Shown: positions 50,509-59,260 of the stretch, piece by piece
How positions within the stretch are numbered: position 1 is the first letter of the stretch
How the letters are laid out: the number at the start of each line of letters is the position of its first letter
Origin: CAJQGY01 sp905478015
Lineage (GTDB): Bacteria; Pseudomonadota; Gammaproteobacteria; Magnimaribacterales; D2472
DNA length: 64,000 nt
Direction: 5' to 3'
NCBI GenBank assembly: GCA_943788365.1
Contig: CALSPZ010000001.1
Coordinates: forward strand, 806,001-870,000
Program-made: the position numbers and the translations under genes
The notes under the pieces: model-generated
The model's input: the letters and a program-made list of their open reading frames with translations, nothing else
Told to the model about the DNA's origin: nothing
Databases searched by the model: none

Positions 50509-52734
50509 ATTTTTCCTCTTCTGATATCGCCTCCACTCGTTTTAGATGTCCCGCTAATATATTACCCCTTTTCGCCCTTGAGGAAATATAATGCTGCCAA
50601 TCTTTGAATGGTAAAGATCTTGATTTGCTCCCATAATGCACTACGAGATTACTATCTTCAGCAAGAAGTTGAACGTCAATCATAAACTCATCTTTGGTTT
50701 TAAATTTTGCAGTGGGAATATTTATAATTTTATTACCCTTTCCTTTAGGTAGGGTTGGGAGTTCATCAATCTCAAAAATAAGTAACTTTCCAATATTTGA
50801 TACTGCCGCAATATATTTATGTTTAGATTTTAATTTCTGAGCTTTAATCAAACGAGCTCCATCAGGAACTTTCATAAAAGCTTTACCAGTTTTTTTATTA
50901 GATACTGTATTGCTAAATTCAGAGATATATCCATAGCCTGCAGAGTTTGTAAAAATATATCTATCCTCGAGATCTCCAACAATAGATGAAATAAAGCTTA
51001 CTCCAGATTCTGCTGTCACCCTTCCTGAGATTGGTTCACCCATGCCTCTGGCAGATGGCAATGAGTGGCTTGGTATTGAGAATACTTTACCGCTTGAATC
51101 CATAAATACTGAAATTTGATTGCTTTTACCTCTAGAGAAATCCTGAAGCTCATCATCACCCCTGTAATTAAGCGAAGAAGGGTCAATTTCATGGCCTTTA
51201 GCACTTCTAATCCATCCAGCTTTAGATAAGACAACAGTTATTGGTTCAGTTATTAAAGTTTCCTCCTCAGAAAATACCTTTGCATTTGATGATTCTTTGA
51301 TTGGAGAGATTCTTTCCTCGCCAAACTCGTCCTTAATTTCAATTAACTCTTTTTTAATTAAAGTTTTCAGTCTAGCTTTTGAAGACAGAACTGTTTCAAT
51401 TTCATCTTGCTCTTTTGCTAAAATGCCTCTCTCATCTTCAAGCTTAATTTGCTCAAGTTTTGCTAACTGCCTAAGCTTGATATCTAAAATTGCGTTTGCT
51501 TGAATTTCAGATAGATCAAATTTTGAAATAATTTCTTTTTTAGGTTCGTCTGATTCTCTAATAATTTTTATGACTTCATCAATATTCAGATAGACAGCTA
51601 ATAGGCCCTCTAAAATATGTAATCTATCATTTACCTGATCTAGTCTATGCTCAAGCCTCCTAACAACAGTCTCTTTTCTGAAGGTAATCCATTCTTTTAA
51701 GAGCTCTATTAAAGAAAATACTTTAGGCCCTCCGCTTAATGCTATCAAATTCATATTAACTCTGTAGTTTTTCTGAAGATCAGTAGACGCAAAGAGATGG
51801 TTCATGACATCTTCAGCTATCACTCGATTAGATTTTAAAGTAATTACTAGTCTTACTGGCTCTTCATGGTCGCCTTCGTCAGTTAAATCCACTACCATGG
51901 GAATCTTCTTTTTAAGCATTTGATCGGCTATCTGTTCTAAAATTTTTGATCCAGAGGCTTGATATGGAAGAGCGTTGATAATAATTTGATTTTTTACTTG
52001 AGCCCATTGGGCTTGAATTTTAAAACCGCCCCTACCTGTTGTATAAATTTCATTTAGCTCTTCTGGCTTGCAATGAGTGGGGAGTTGTTTGAAAAGTCCG
52101 GCCCCTTCACAATTTGAAGAATATCATTTAACTCAGCTTTAGGGTTTTCTAATAGATAAACAGTTGAGTCTATAACTTCATTTATATTATGAGAGGGAAT
52201 ATCCGTTGCCATTCCAACTGCTATACCTGAAGTTCCGTTGAGCAAAATAGACGGAAGTTTTGCTGGGAAAATTATAGGCTCTAACAGAGAACCATCAAAA
52301 TTTGGTTGCCAATCTACAGTTCCAGATTTAAGTTCTTTAATTAATAAATTTGCAAATTTTGTTAATTTTGATTCTGTATATCGCATTGCTGCAAATGATT
52401 TAGGGTCATCTTGAGAGCCCCAATTGCCCTGGCCGTCTACAAAAGGATATTTAAATGAAAAGTTTTGTGCCATCAATACCATTGCTTCATAAGCAGCACT
52501 ATCGCCGTGAGGATGAAATTTGCCAATAACATCTCCAACAGTTCTTGCAGATTTCTTGTATTTAGAGCCAGCATCAAGACCAAGTTCAGACATAGCATAT
52601 AAAATTCTTCTTTGAACTGGCTTCAGGCCATCTCCAATATTTGGCAAAGCTCTATCAAGAATTACATACATGGCGTAATTAAGATAAGAGTCTTCTGCGT
52701 ATTTTTTTAAGCTAATAGATTCGATCTTTTTCAT
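50486..52734 (-). pseudogene. parC: Topoisomerase IV subunit A (parC) interrupted by a frameshift near 52054-52066
   Basis: DNA-cleaving subunit of topoisomerase IV, which unlinks daughter chromosomes. The N-terminal part (226 codons from ATG 52734) holds the catalytic tyrosine in AAMRYTESK and stops at TAA 52054. The frame one base off continues without a break to 50486, starting ELNEIYTTGRGGFKIQAQW and including the C-terminal beta-pinwheel. Adding one G at AAGAGC restores a protein of the expected spacing (SQKELNEIYTTGRG), so only one base is missing. As parC is essential, this is more likely sequence error than a true loss. parE lies 1 bp upstream. Confidence 0.9.
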
Positions 52735-52735
52735 A

Positions 52736-54628
52736 TTATTTTACTTCCGCTAGAGAGCCTTTTTTTTCAAGCCACTCTTTCCTGTCTGGAGCTCTTTTCT
52801 TACTTAATAACAAATCCATAACAGAATTTGCATTATCAGAAGAGCTTATTGATAAATTAACTAACTGTCTTGATTGGGGGTCCATCACTGTCTCTCTCAG
52901 TTGAGATGGATTCATTTCTCCAAGGCCTTTAAATCTTTGAATATTTATTTTTGGCTTGCCTTTTTTAGACTTTAAAGCAGCTACTATTTCCTCTCTTTGA
53001 GAGTCGTCTAGTGCATAGGCTACTTCTTTGCCACAATCAATTCTATAAAGCGGTGGCATCGATACATAAATTCTTCCTTGTTGCACCAAGGTTTTATAAT
53101 GTCTCAAAAATAAAGCGCAAAGTAATGTTGCTATATGTAATCCATCTGAGTCAGCATCAGCTAAAATACAAATTTTTCCATATCTTAATCCTGAAATATC
53201 ATCATTTCCGGGCATGACGCCTATAGCAGTAGATAGATTTTTTATCTCTTGAGATTTTATAATTTCAGTACTTTCTAAATCCCAGGTATTTAAAATTTTT
53301 CCTCTCAAGGGCATGATGGCTTGGAAGGATCTTTCTCTGGCTTGCTTTGCAGAGCCTCCAGCAGAGTCACCCTCCACAAGAAATAGTTCTGTTTCATTTA
53401 GATCTTCGCTATTACAATCAGAAAGTTTTCCAGGAAGTGCCGGACCTTTAAAAGTTTTTTTTCTTTCCACAACTTTTGAAGCCTTAGCTCTAACTTGTGC
53501 AGAAGATATTGCCAAATCAGCTATCTTCTCTCCTTCCTCGGTATTAGTATTGAACCATATGCTTAATGCATCTTTTGTTGTATTTGAGACAAAGCTCATA
53601 TGATCTTTTGAATCGAGCCTTTCCTTTGTTTGTCCTGCAAATTGAGGATTCTGTAGTTTTGATGAAACAACAAAGAAAGCATTGGAGAGAACATCTTCAG
53701 CATTTATCTTCAGGCCCTTAGGAAGAAGATTTCTATATTCGCAAAATTCTTTTACAGCTTCTAAAAGACCTGACTTAAAACCATTTAAATGCGATCCGCC
53801 TTGAGAAGTCGGAATTAAATTTACATAAGTTTCATTAAGCCTATCTTTTAGAGTTCTTGGGGACCAGTTAACAACGAACTCAACTTCTTGATTATTGCTT
53901 GGTTTAGCGCAAAGAATAGATTCATCAAGAATAAGATCAGCGCCCTCTGATGATTCTAAAAGATATCCCTTAAGACCATCTTCATAAAACCATCTTTCTC
54001 TTTCAGATTTTTTTTCAAAAAAGAAATCAATTGTTAAGCCTGGACATAAAACAGCTTTTGCTTTTAGTAAATGCTTTAGATGTTTTAGTTGAACTTCAAT
54101 AGTTTCAAAATATTTTGGGTTGGGTTTAAATTTTATGGTTGTTCCAGTATTTCTTGATCCCACTTCGCCTATCTGATGTAACTCTTTGCTTTTATCACCA
54201 TTATTAAAGGATATGCTGTGCTCTTTTGAATCCCTTCTAATCTTTACTTCCAGCTCATCTGAAAGAGCGTTTACAACTGAAACTCCAACACCATGAAGGC
54301 CTCCTGAAAAATTATATTCATCACCTGAGAATTTAGCGCCTGCATGAAGCTTGCACATTATTAGCTCAACTCCAGAAACTTTATGCTCAGGATGAATATC
54401 TACTGGCATGCCTCTTCCATCATCAACAATCTGTATGAAGCCATCTTTAAATATACTTACTTTAATTGTTGAGCAGTGCCCAGATAGGGCTTCATCAATT
54501 GAGTTATCTAAAACTTCTTGAATTAAATGATTTGGGTTATTTGTATCCGTGTACATTCCAGGTCTCTTTTTTACAGGATCTAGACCTGAGAGAACCTCGA
54601 TTGCTTTAGAGTCGTATGAGTTAGCCAA
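52736..54628 (-). CDS. parE: Topoisomerase IV subunit B
   Basis: ATPase subunit of topoisomerase IV, 630 aa. GHKL ATPase motifs: EVLDNSIDEALSGHC (with catalytic Glu), DDGRGMPVDIHPE, GGLHGVGVSVVNALS; the QTKERL segment near residue 335 and TOPRIM motif LVEGDSAGGSAKQARER near residue 415 follow. The length matches ParE (about 630) rather than GyrB (about 800), and the parC partner follows, so this is not gyrase. Divergent from tolC across 177 bp. Confidence 0.96.
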   Translation of the reverse strand: MANSYDSKAIEVLSGLDPVKKRPGMYTDTNNPNHLIQEVLDNSIDEALSGHCSTIKVSIFKDGFIQIVDDGRGMPVDIHPEHKVSGVELIMCKLHAGAKFSGDEYNFSGGLHGVGVSVVNALSDELEVKIRRDSKEHSISFNNGDKSKELHQIGEVGSRNTGTTIKFKPNPKYFETIEVQLKHLKHLLKAKAVLCPGLTIDFFFEKKSERERWFYEDGLKGYLLESSEGADLILDESILCAKPSNNQEVEFVVNWSPRTLKDRLNETYVNLIPTSQGGSHLNGFKSGLLEAVKEFCEYRNLLPKGLKINAEDVLSNAFFVVSSKLQNPQFAGQTKERLDSKDHMSFVSNTTKDALSIWFNTNTEEGEKIADLAISSAQVRAKASKVVERKKTFKGPALPGKLSDCNSEDLNETELFLVEGDSAGGSAKQARERSFQAIMPLRGKILNTWDLESTEIIKSQEIKNLSTAIGVMPGNDDISGLRYGKICILADADSDGLHIATLLCALFLRHYKTLVQQGRIYVSMPPLYRIDCGKEVAYALDDSQREEIVAALKSKKGKPKINIQRFKGLGEMNPSQLRETVMDPQSRQLVNLSISSSDNANSVMDLLLSKKRAPDRKEWLEKKGSLAEVK

Positions 54629-54763
54629 TTTAGTAAACCTTATTAATATTAATATTGAACTATTTGTATATATTCTACTCTAAGAAATTAATAATATTAT
54701 TTTATAAGTGAGTTAATTTTTAATATTATTATTAAGAGTGGTAACGTTGCAAAATTTATTAAA

Positions 54764-54782
54764 ATGTTTACACTGCACACAT
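54764..54782. promoter_or_regulatory. Degenerate copy of the RND/TetR operator upstream of tolC
   Basis: ATGTTTACACTGCACACAT, 23 bp before the tolC ATG, matches the twin operators at 20990 and 21019 at 15 of 19 positions, including the whole left half ATGTTTACA and the final ACAT. Its own palindrome is weaker (7 of 9 pairs). It would let the TetR protein at 21074 co-control tolC with the RND pump. Confidence 0.6.
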
Positions 54783-54805
54783 TAAATTTGAGTTAATATA
54801 CTAGT

Positions 54806-56155
54806 ATGAAATTAAAAAAATCTTCCAACTCATTAAGCCTTTGGACATTGGTTGGCTTGCTGATCTCTCCTATTGTATCGTCAGAAAATATTTTAGATAT
54901 ATATAATGAAGCATTAGAGAATGATCCTACATATAGAGCAGCAGAATACTCCTACCTAGCTGATAAAGAAATTGTTGTTCAAGGAAGAGCTGGATTGTTA
55001 CCAAATGTATCTATAAGCGGAAGCACAAACTGGAATGAGTATTATCAAAATAAAGAATTAACACAAAACTATAATTCTTTTTCTTCATCTGCAACTATTT
55101 CCCAGCCTTTGCTAAGACTGGATAGCTGGTTTTCGTATAAACAATCAAAGGCGCTAACAAATGCAGCAGAGGCAGACTTTGCTTATGAACAACAAAATCT
55201 TTTACTGAGAACAGCAGAGCTTTATTTTGGTGTTTTAAGAGCAATTGATAATTTAAATGCAGCTATTTCAGAAGAAAAAGCAATTAAGCAACAGCTAGAT
55301 CAAGCTAAACAAAGGTTTGAAGTTGGCCTTTCTGCAATTACAGGAGTGCAAGAAGCGCAGTTGGCATTTGATATAAGTAAAGCGGCAAGAATTAGTACAG
55401 AAGGCAATTTATTTTCAGCAAGAGAAGCTTTGAATGCTCTTATAGGCAGAGAGGTCTTTAGTGTTGATGAGCTTGGTAAAAATCTAGAAATTGTAGCTCC
55501 AACCCCTTCATCAAAAGAGAAATGGGTTGAACTTGCATTGAAAAAGAATTATAGACTTCAATCAGCATATTTAAGAAAAGATGCTGCCAAAAGCGGAGCA
55601 AGGAGCGCAGCTTCAAATCATTTGCCAAAAATAAATATTGTTGGAACAGAGTCAGAATCTGAGACAAATCAGTATAATTACGAAGGATTTAGCATCAATG
55701 GTCAAGGAATACCTGTTCCATCAGTGACTGGAAGGCGTAATTACTCTATCCAATTAAGTATGCCTCTTTATCAAGGTGGTGCTGTAAGCTCAAGAAGAAA
55801 ACAGGCATATGCGCAATATGATAGAACTACTGAAAATACTTTATTTACAGAAAGGTCTGTAATTCAAGAAGTAAGATCTCAATATTCGAATGTTATAACA
55901 CTTGTTGCTAACGTAACTGCCCAAAAGCAAGCTGTAATATCAGCAACTAGCGCACTTGAAGCTACTCAAGTTGGTTATAAAGTTGGTACTAGAAATGTTG
56001 TTGACTTATTGCAAGCAGAAAAGAATTTATATAGTGCTGAAAAGAATCTTGCAAATGCCAAATATGATTATATTCTAGCCAATTTAAGATTAGGGTTGGC
56101 ATCAGGAACAATAGCCCCCAAAGATATTATTAATATTAATAATCTACTGAATTAG
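54806..56155 (+). CDS. tolC: TolC-family outer membrane efflux channel
   Basis: Trimeric outer-membrane channel serving RND pumps and type I secretion. 449 aa; signal peptide (residues 1-26), then two OEP repeats. The first begins NILDIYNEALENDPTYRAAE, with QRFEVGLSAITGVQEAQ in it; the second has VGYKVGTRNVVDLLQAEKNLYSAE, the pair of repeated helix signatures of TolC. No cysteine lipobox. Opposite parE, as in E. coli; mutM follows at once. Likely channel for the RND pump at 16908. Confidence 0.93.
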   Translation: MKLKKSSNSLSLWTLVGLLISPIVSSENILDIYNEALENDPTYRAAEYSYLADKEIVVQGRAGLLPNVSISGSTNWNEYYQNKELTQNYNSFSSSATISQPLLRLDSWFSYKQSKALTNAAEADFAYEQQNLLLRTAELYFGVLRAIDNLNAAISEEKAIKQQLDQAKQRFEVGLSAITGVQEAQLAFDISKAARISTEGNLFSAREALNALIGREVFSVDELGKNLEIVAPTPSSKEKWVELALKKNYRLQSAYLRKDAAKSGARSAASNHLPKINIVGTESESETNQYNYEGFSINGQGIPVPSVTGRRNYSIQLSMPLYQGGAVSSRRKQAYAQYDRTTENTLFTERSVIQEVRSQYSNVITLVANVTAQKQAVISATSALEATQVGYKVGTRNVVDLLQAEKNLYSAEKNLANAKYDYILANLRLGLASGTIAPKDIININNLLN

Positions 56156-56158
56156 TCT

Positions 56159-56968
56159 ATGCCTGAATTGCCAGAGGTAGAGACAACCCGAAGAGCAATA
56201 TCAGATTTTGAAGGAGAGGTTATAAAGTCTTCTAAGGTAAATAACCCTAATTTAAGATGGAAAATAGATAAGAATTTTGAAGCTATCGTTCATAACTTTC
56301 AAATAGAAGAGATTTCTAGAAGGGCTAAGTACATCATTTTTAAATCTGATACATACTCTATGCTTCTTCATCTTGGTATGTCTGGCAGTTTAAGAATTTT
56401 AGACAGAGCCTCTAATCAATTTAAAAAACATGATCATGTTGAATTTTTTTTTGAAGACAAAAAAATTATTTACAATGACCCTAGAAGGTTTGGTTCAATT
56501 CATCTGGCAAAAGACATCAAATCTCACTTTCTAATCAACAAGCTAGGTATAGAACCGCTAGAAAAAAAATTTACCGGTTCGCACTTATTTAATATTTGCA
56601 GTAAATCTAAAGCGCCTATTAAAAGCTTAATAATGAATCAAAAAAATGTTGTAGGTGTTGGAAACATTTATGCATGTGAAAGTCTTTTTGAGGCAAAAAT
56701 AAATCCTTTCAAAGAGTCATGTTGTTTAAGTGAAGGTGAGTGTGCAAGTCTTGTAAAATGCATAAAAAAAATCCTTAGAAATGCTATTAAGGTTGGAGGA
56801 ACAACCTTGAAAGATTTTTATTCTGCTGATGGAAGTGCTGGTTATTTTAAGTTTAAGCTCAAAGCATATGGTCGAGAAGATGAAGATTGCTTGGTTTGTA
56901 ATGATAGGATTATGAAGACTGTTCAAAACCAGAGAGCCACCTATTATTGCAGCACCTGCCAGGTTTAA
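56159..56968 (+). CDS. mutM: Formamidopyrimidine-DNA glycosylase
   Basis: Removes 8-oxoguanine and formamidopyrimidines from DNA, with lyase activity. After processing, the N-terminal proline of MPELPEVETTRRAI is the nucleophile, followed by Glu. The helix-two-turn-helix (NIYACESLFEAKINP) and the C-terminal zinc finger (CLVC, then YYCSTC) with its QNQRATYY arginine loop are complete. 269 aa. Starts 3 bp after tolC; its end overlaps coaD by 4 bp. Confidence 0.96.
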   Translation: MPELPEVETTRRAISDFEGEVIKSSKVNNPNLRWKIDKNFEAIVHNFQIEEISRRAKYIIFKSDTYSMLLHLGMSGSLRILDRASNQFKKHDHVEFFFEDKKIIYNDPRRFGSIHLAKDIKSHFLINKLGIEPLEKKFTGSHLFNICSKSKAPIKSLIMNQKNVVGVGNIYACESLFEAKINPFKESCCLSEGECASLVKCIKKILRNAIKVGGTTLKDFYSADGSAGYFKFKLKAYGREDEDCLVCNDRIMKTVQNQRATYYCSTCQV

Positions 56969-57450
56969 GTTCTATCTAGTTTAGCTTTAAGCGCTTGCTC
57001 AACAATTGGGTGAACGAAATTTGCAACATCTCCTTTAAGATCAGATATCTCTTTGATAAGACTTGATGAAACATAGATTAGACTTTCTTTAGGGGTCAAA
57101 AAAATACTTTCTATATCTGGGGCAAGAGCTCTATTCATTGTTGCAAGCTGGAACTCGTATTCAAAGTCTGCTACAGCACGAAGACCTCTGATAATTGCAC
57201 ATGCTCCATGCTCTCGAGCAAGATCAACAGTAAGTTGACGAGGAAAACCCACAACCTCAACATTAGTGTTTTCTTTGTAGATTTGTTTAACCAGCCTAAC
57301 CCTCTCTTCAAGAGAGAATAAAGGTTTTTTTGATTCACTTTGAGCAACTGCAACGACTATCCTGTCAAACAGGACACAACCTCTATCGATAATATCCATA
57401 TGACCTAAGGTTATTGGGTCAAATGAGCCGGGGTATATTGCAACTTTCAT
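56965..57450 (-). CDS. coaD: Phosphopantetheine adenylyltransferase
   Basis: Penultimate step of coenzyme A synthesis: adenylates 4'-phosphopantetheine. 161 aa. Nucleotidyltransferase signature YPGSFDPITLGHMDII (TxGH) at residue 6, the IIRGLRAVADFEYEFQLA segment near residue 89, and the SSSLIKEI motif near residue 128. Next to mutM, as in E. coli, but convergent with it. coaE is also in this window. Confidence 0.96.
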   Translation of the reverse strand: MKVAIYPGSFDPITLGHMDIIDRGCVLFDRIVVAVAQSESKKPLFSLEERVRLVKQIYKENTNVEVVGFPRQLTVDLAREHGACAIIRGLRAVADFEYEFQLATMNRALAPDIESIFLTPKESLIYVSSSLIKEISDLKGDVANFVHPIVEQALKAKLDRT

Positions 57451-57516
57451 ATAAGAATAATACTAAACAATTAGTATTTGGCAAATTTTTAGAAAGAATT
57501 TAATTCAATAATTACC

Positions 57517-57599
57517 TTGCATAGTTATATTTAGTTTTCTATTATTAAGTTTCGAATTTTAAATAAATAGTCAATTTTGGCTTATATATATGTGAGGAG
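57517..57599 (+). promoter_or_regulatory. Candidate proteorhodopsin promoter and strong ribosome binding site
   Basis: TTGCAT (57517-57522) and TATTAT (57540-57545) are 17 bp apart and could form a sigma-70 promoter; the -10 matches 5 of 6 and the -35 only 3 of 6. A clear Shine-Dalgarno GAGGAG at 57594-57599 lies 6 bases ahead of the ATG, stronger than most in this window and suited to a highly made protein. Confidence 0.45.
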
Positions 57600-57605
57600 T
57601 TATAT

Positions 57606-58346
57606 ATGAAATATTTATTAATGTTAACAGGACTTATGGCTATGCCATCATTCGCTGCGGGGGATTTAGCAGCAAATGACATGACAGGCGTATCTTTTTG
57701 GCTAGTTACAGCTGCTTTATTGGCTGCAACAGTATTCTTTTTTGTTGAAAGAGATAATGTAAGTTCTAAATGGAAAACATCTTTAACTGTATCAGGTCTT
57801 GTTACAGGTATTGCTTTTTGGCATTACATGTACATGAGAGGCGTTTGGGTGGATACTCAAACTTCACCGATTGTATACAGATATATTGATTGGCTATTAA
57901 CCGTTCCATTGCTAATTGTTGAGTTCTATCTAATTCTTAGAGCAGTAACAAATGTAGCAAGTTCTTTATTCACTAAACTATTTGTTGGTTCGCTAGTTAT
58001 GCTTATCTTCGGTTATCTTGGTGAGTCAGGAGCCATGAGTGCGATGGTTGCATTTATTATAGCTATGGCAGCATGGATCTATATGATTCAGGTTCTGTAT
58101 TCAGGTGAAGGTGGCGTTGCTGTTAAACAAGCAAGTCCTGCGGTTCAGTCTGCATATAAAACAATGATGTGGATTATCATCGTTGGTTGGGCTGTATATC
58201 CGCTTGGATATGTAATGGGTCATTTAGTGGGTGAAACTAACCCTGCGTCATTAAACATCATTTATAATTTTGCTGACTTTGTTAACAAAATTCTATTTGG
58301 TTTGATTATATGGCATGCAGCTGTTACTGAATCACGAGGAACATAA
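57606..58346 (+). CDS. Proteorhodopsin, light-driven proton pump, green-tuned
   Basis: Seven-helix retinal protein, 246 aa, with a cleavable signal peptide (residues 1-18). The Schiff-base lysine is Lys228 in NKILFGLIIW; proton acceptor Asp95 and donor Glu106 lie in RYIDWLLTVPLLIVEF, and His73 matches the His75 that tunes the acceptor. Leu103 is at the spectral-tuning position (105 in the reference), which predicts green absorption rather than blue (Gln). The protein strongly resembles the original SAR86 proteorhodopsin. It is its own transcription unit, with promoter and terminator; no carotenoid or retinal synthesis genes lie in the window. Confidence 0.97.
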   Translation: MKYLLMLTGLMAMPSFAAGDLAANDMTGVSFWLVTAALLAATVFFFVERDNVSSKWKTSLTVSGLVTGIAFWHYMYMRGVWVDTQTSPIVYRYIDWLLTVPLLIVEFYLILRAVTNVASSLFTKLFVGSLVMLIFGYLGESGAMSAMVAFIIAMAAWIYMIQVLYSGEGGVAVKQASPAVQSAYKTMMWIIIVGWAVYPLGYVMGHLVGETNPASLNIIYNFADFVNKILFGLIIWHAAVTESRGT

Positions 58347-58361
58347 TCTATTAGATTGTTT

Positions 58362-58390
58362 AAAAACCCAGCTATATGCTGGGTTTTTTT
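58362..58390 (+). terminator. Intrinsic terminator after proteorhodopsin
   Basis: A perfect 11-bp stem AAAAACCCAGC / GCTGGGTTTTT with a 5-nt loop ends in a run of seven T at 58384-58390. It lies 16 bp after the proteorhodopsin stop. The A-run on the left side means it may also end the convergent short-chain dehydrogenase transcript. Confidence 0.92.
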
Positions 58391-58398
58391 ATTGTTAA

Positions 58399-59112
58399 CT
58401 ATGGCTTTATTACTTGGCCGTCCCAGCTCAACAAGCTACCACTTTCAATATTAGAAGACCCCTCGATTACTTTAAAAAGTTTTGTAACACTTTCCTCAGC
58501 TGAGATTAAAGCGCCCTCTTTAACATTCTTTTGGAATGGTTCGCTAAGTTTACTTTTAACGGTCCCAGGCTGAAGTCCTATAACCACAGCATTTAAATTT
58601 GTTCTTCTTATTTCGATGCTAAAATTCTTTATGACTTGATTAAGAGCACTTTTGCTTGCTCTATAAGAATACCAACCTCCAAGCTTATTGTCTGAAATGC
58701 TACCAACTCTAGCACTTAAAAAAGCCATAACGCTTTTGTTTTTTTTATTAAGTAAAGGCAGGAAATATTTACCTACTAAAGCTGGCCCAATGGTATTAAC
58801 AGTCAAAACTTCAACAAATTTATTAACGCTAATATCTCTTATACTTTTCTCAGGTCCGAATGATGATGTGTGTAGTATGCCGGTGGCAATAATAATTTGA
58901 TCTAAATATTTTTCTTTTATATTTTTAGCTGCATTCTCTACACTTTTCTCGTCAGTTATATCCATTTGAATATACTTTATTCTTTCATCGTTAGTTTCAA
59001 TATGGGTTCTTGAAATGGCATAAATATTTGATATCGAACTATCTTTTAAATATTGATTTAGAAAAGCTTTTCCAATTGCACCTGATGAGCCTATGACTGC
59101 TACATTTTTCAT
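58399..59112 (-). CDS. Short-chain dehydrogenase/reductase
   Basis: 237 aa Rossmann-fold oxidoreductase. Cofactor motif GSSGAIGKAF at residue 8 (GxxGxxG type) and the catalytic YSYRASKSAL (YxxxK) near residue 148, with a serine-containing strand FLSARVGS before it. It resembles the small SDRs of the C-factor / CsgA-like group. Substrate unknown. Convergent with proteorhodopsin, separated by the bidirectional hairpin. Confidence 0.88.
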   Translation of the reverse strand: MKNVAVIGSSGAIGKAFLNQYLKDSSISNIYAISRTHIETNDERIKYIQMDITDEKSVENAAKNIKEKYLDQIIIATGILHTSSFGPEKSIRDISVNKFVEVLTVNTIGPALVGKYFLPLLNKKNKSVMAFLSARVGSISDNKLGGWYSYRASKSALNQVIKNFSIEIRRTNLNAVVIGLQPGTVKSKLSEPFQKNVKEGALISAEESVTKLFKVIEGSSNIESGSLLSWDGQVIKP

Positions 59113-59260
59113 AAATAAGATTATACATTCTATAAATTTTATATTTTTAATAAATTATCTAAACAAATATGCAAGATCAATGCCCGTAAATGTATCTTTA
59201 AAAATATCCCTTAAAAGTTAAACTAATACTAACTTATTAAAATATATCGGGGGAGTGTTT

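Noticed and set aside
52054..52140. Programmed -1 frameshift in parC at the CCCC run near 52080
   Set aside because: The first frame still matches ParC beyond that run (SPLIASQK), so the shift lies later, near AAGAGC, where there is no slippery heptamer.
57450..58400. Proteorhodopsin as a recent horizontal acquisition
   Set aside because: Base usage looks like its neighbours, no mobile element flanks it, and the sequence resembles the SAR86 type expected for this organism.
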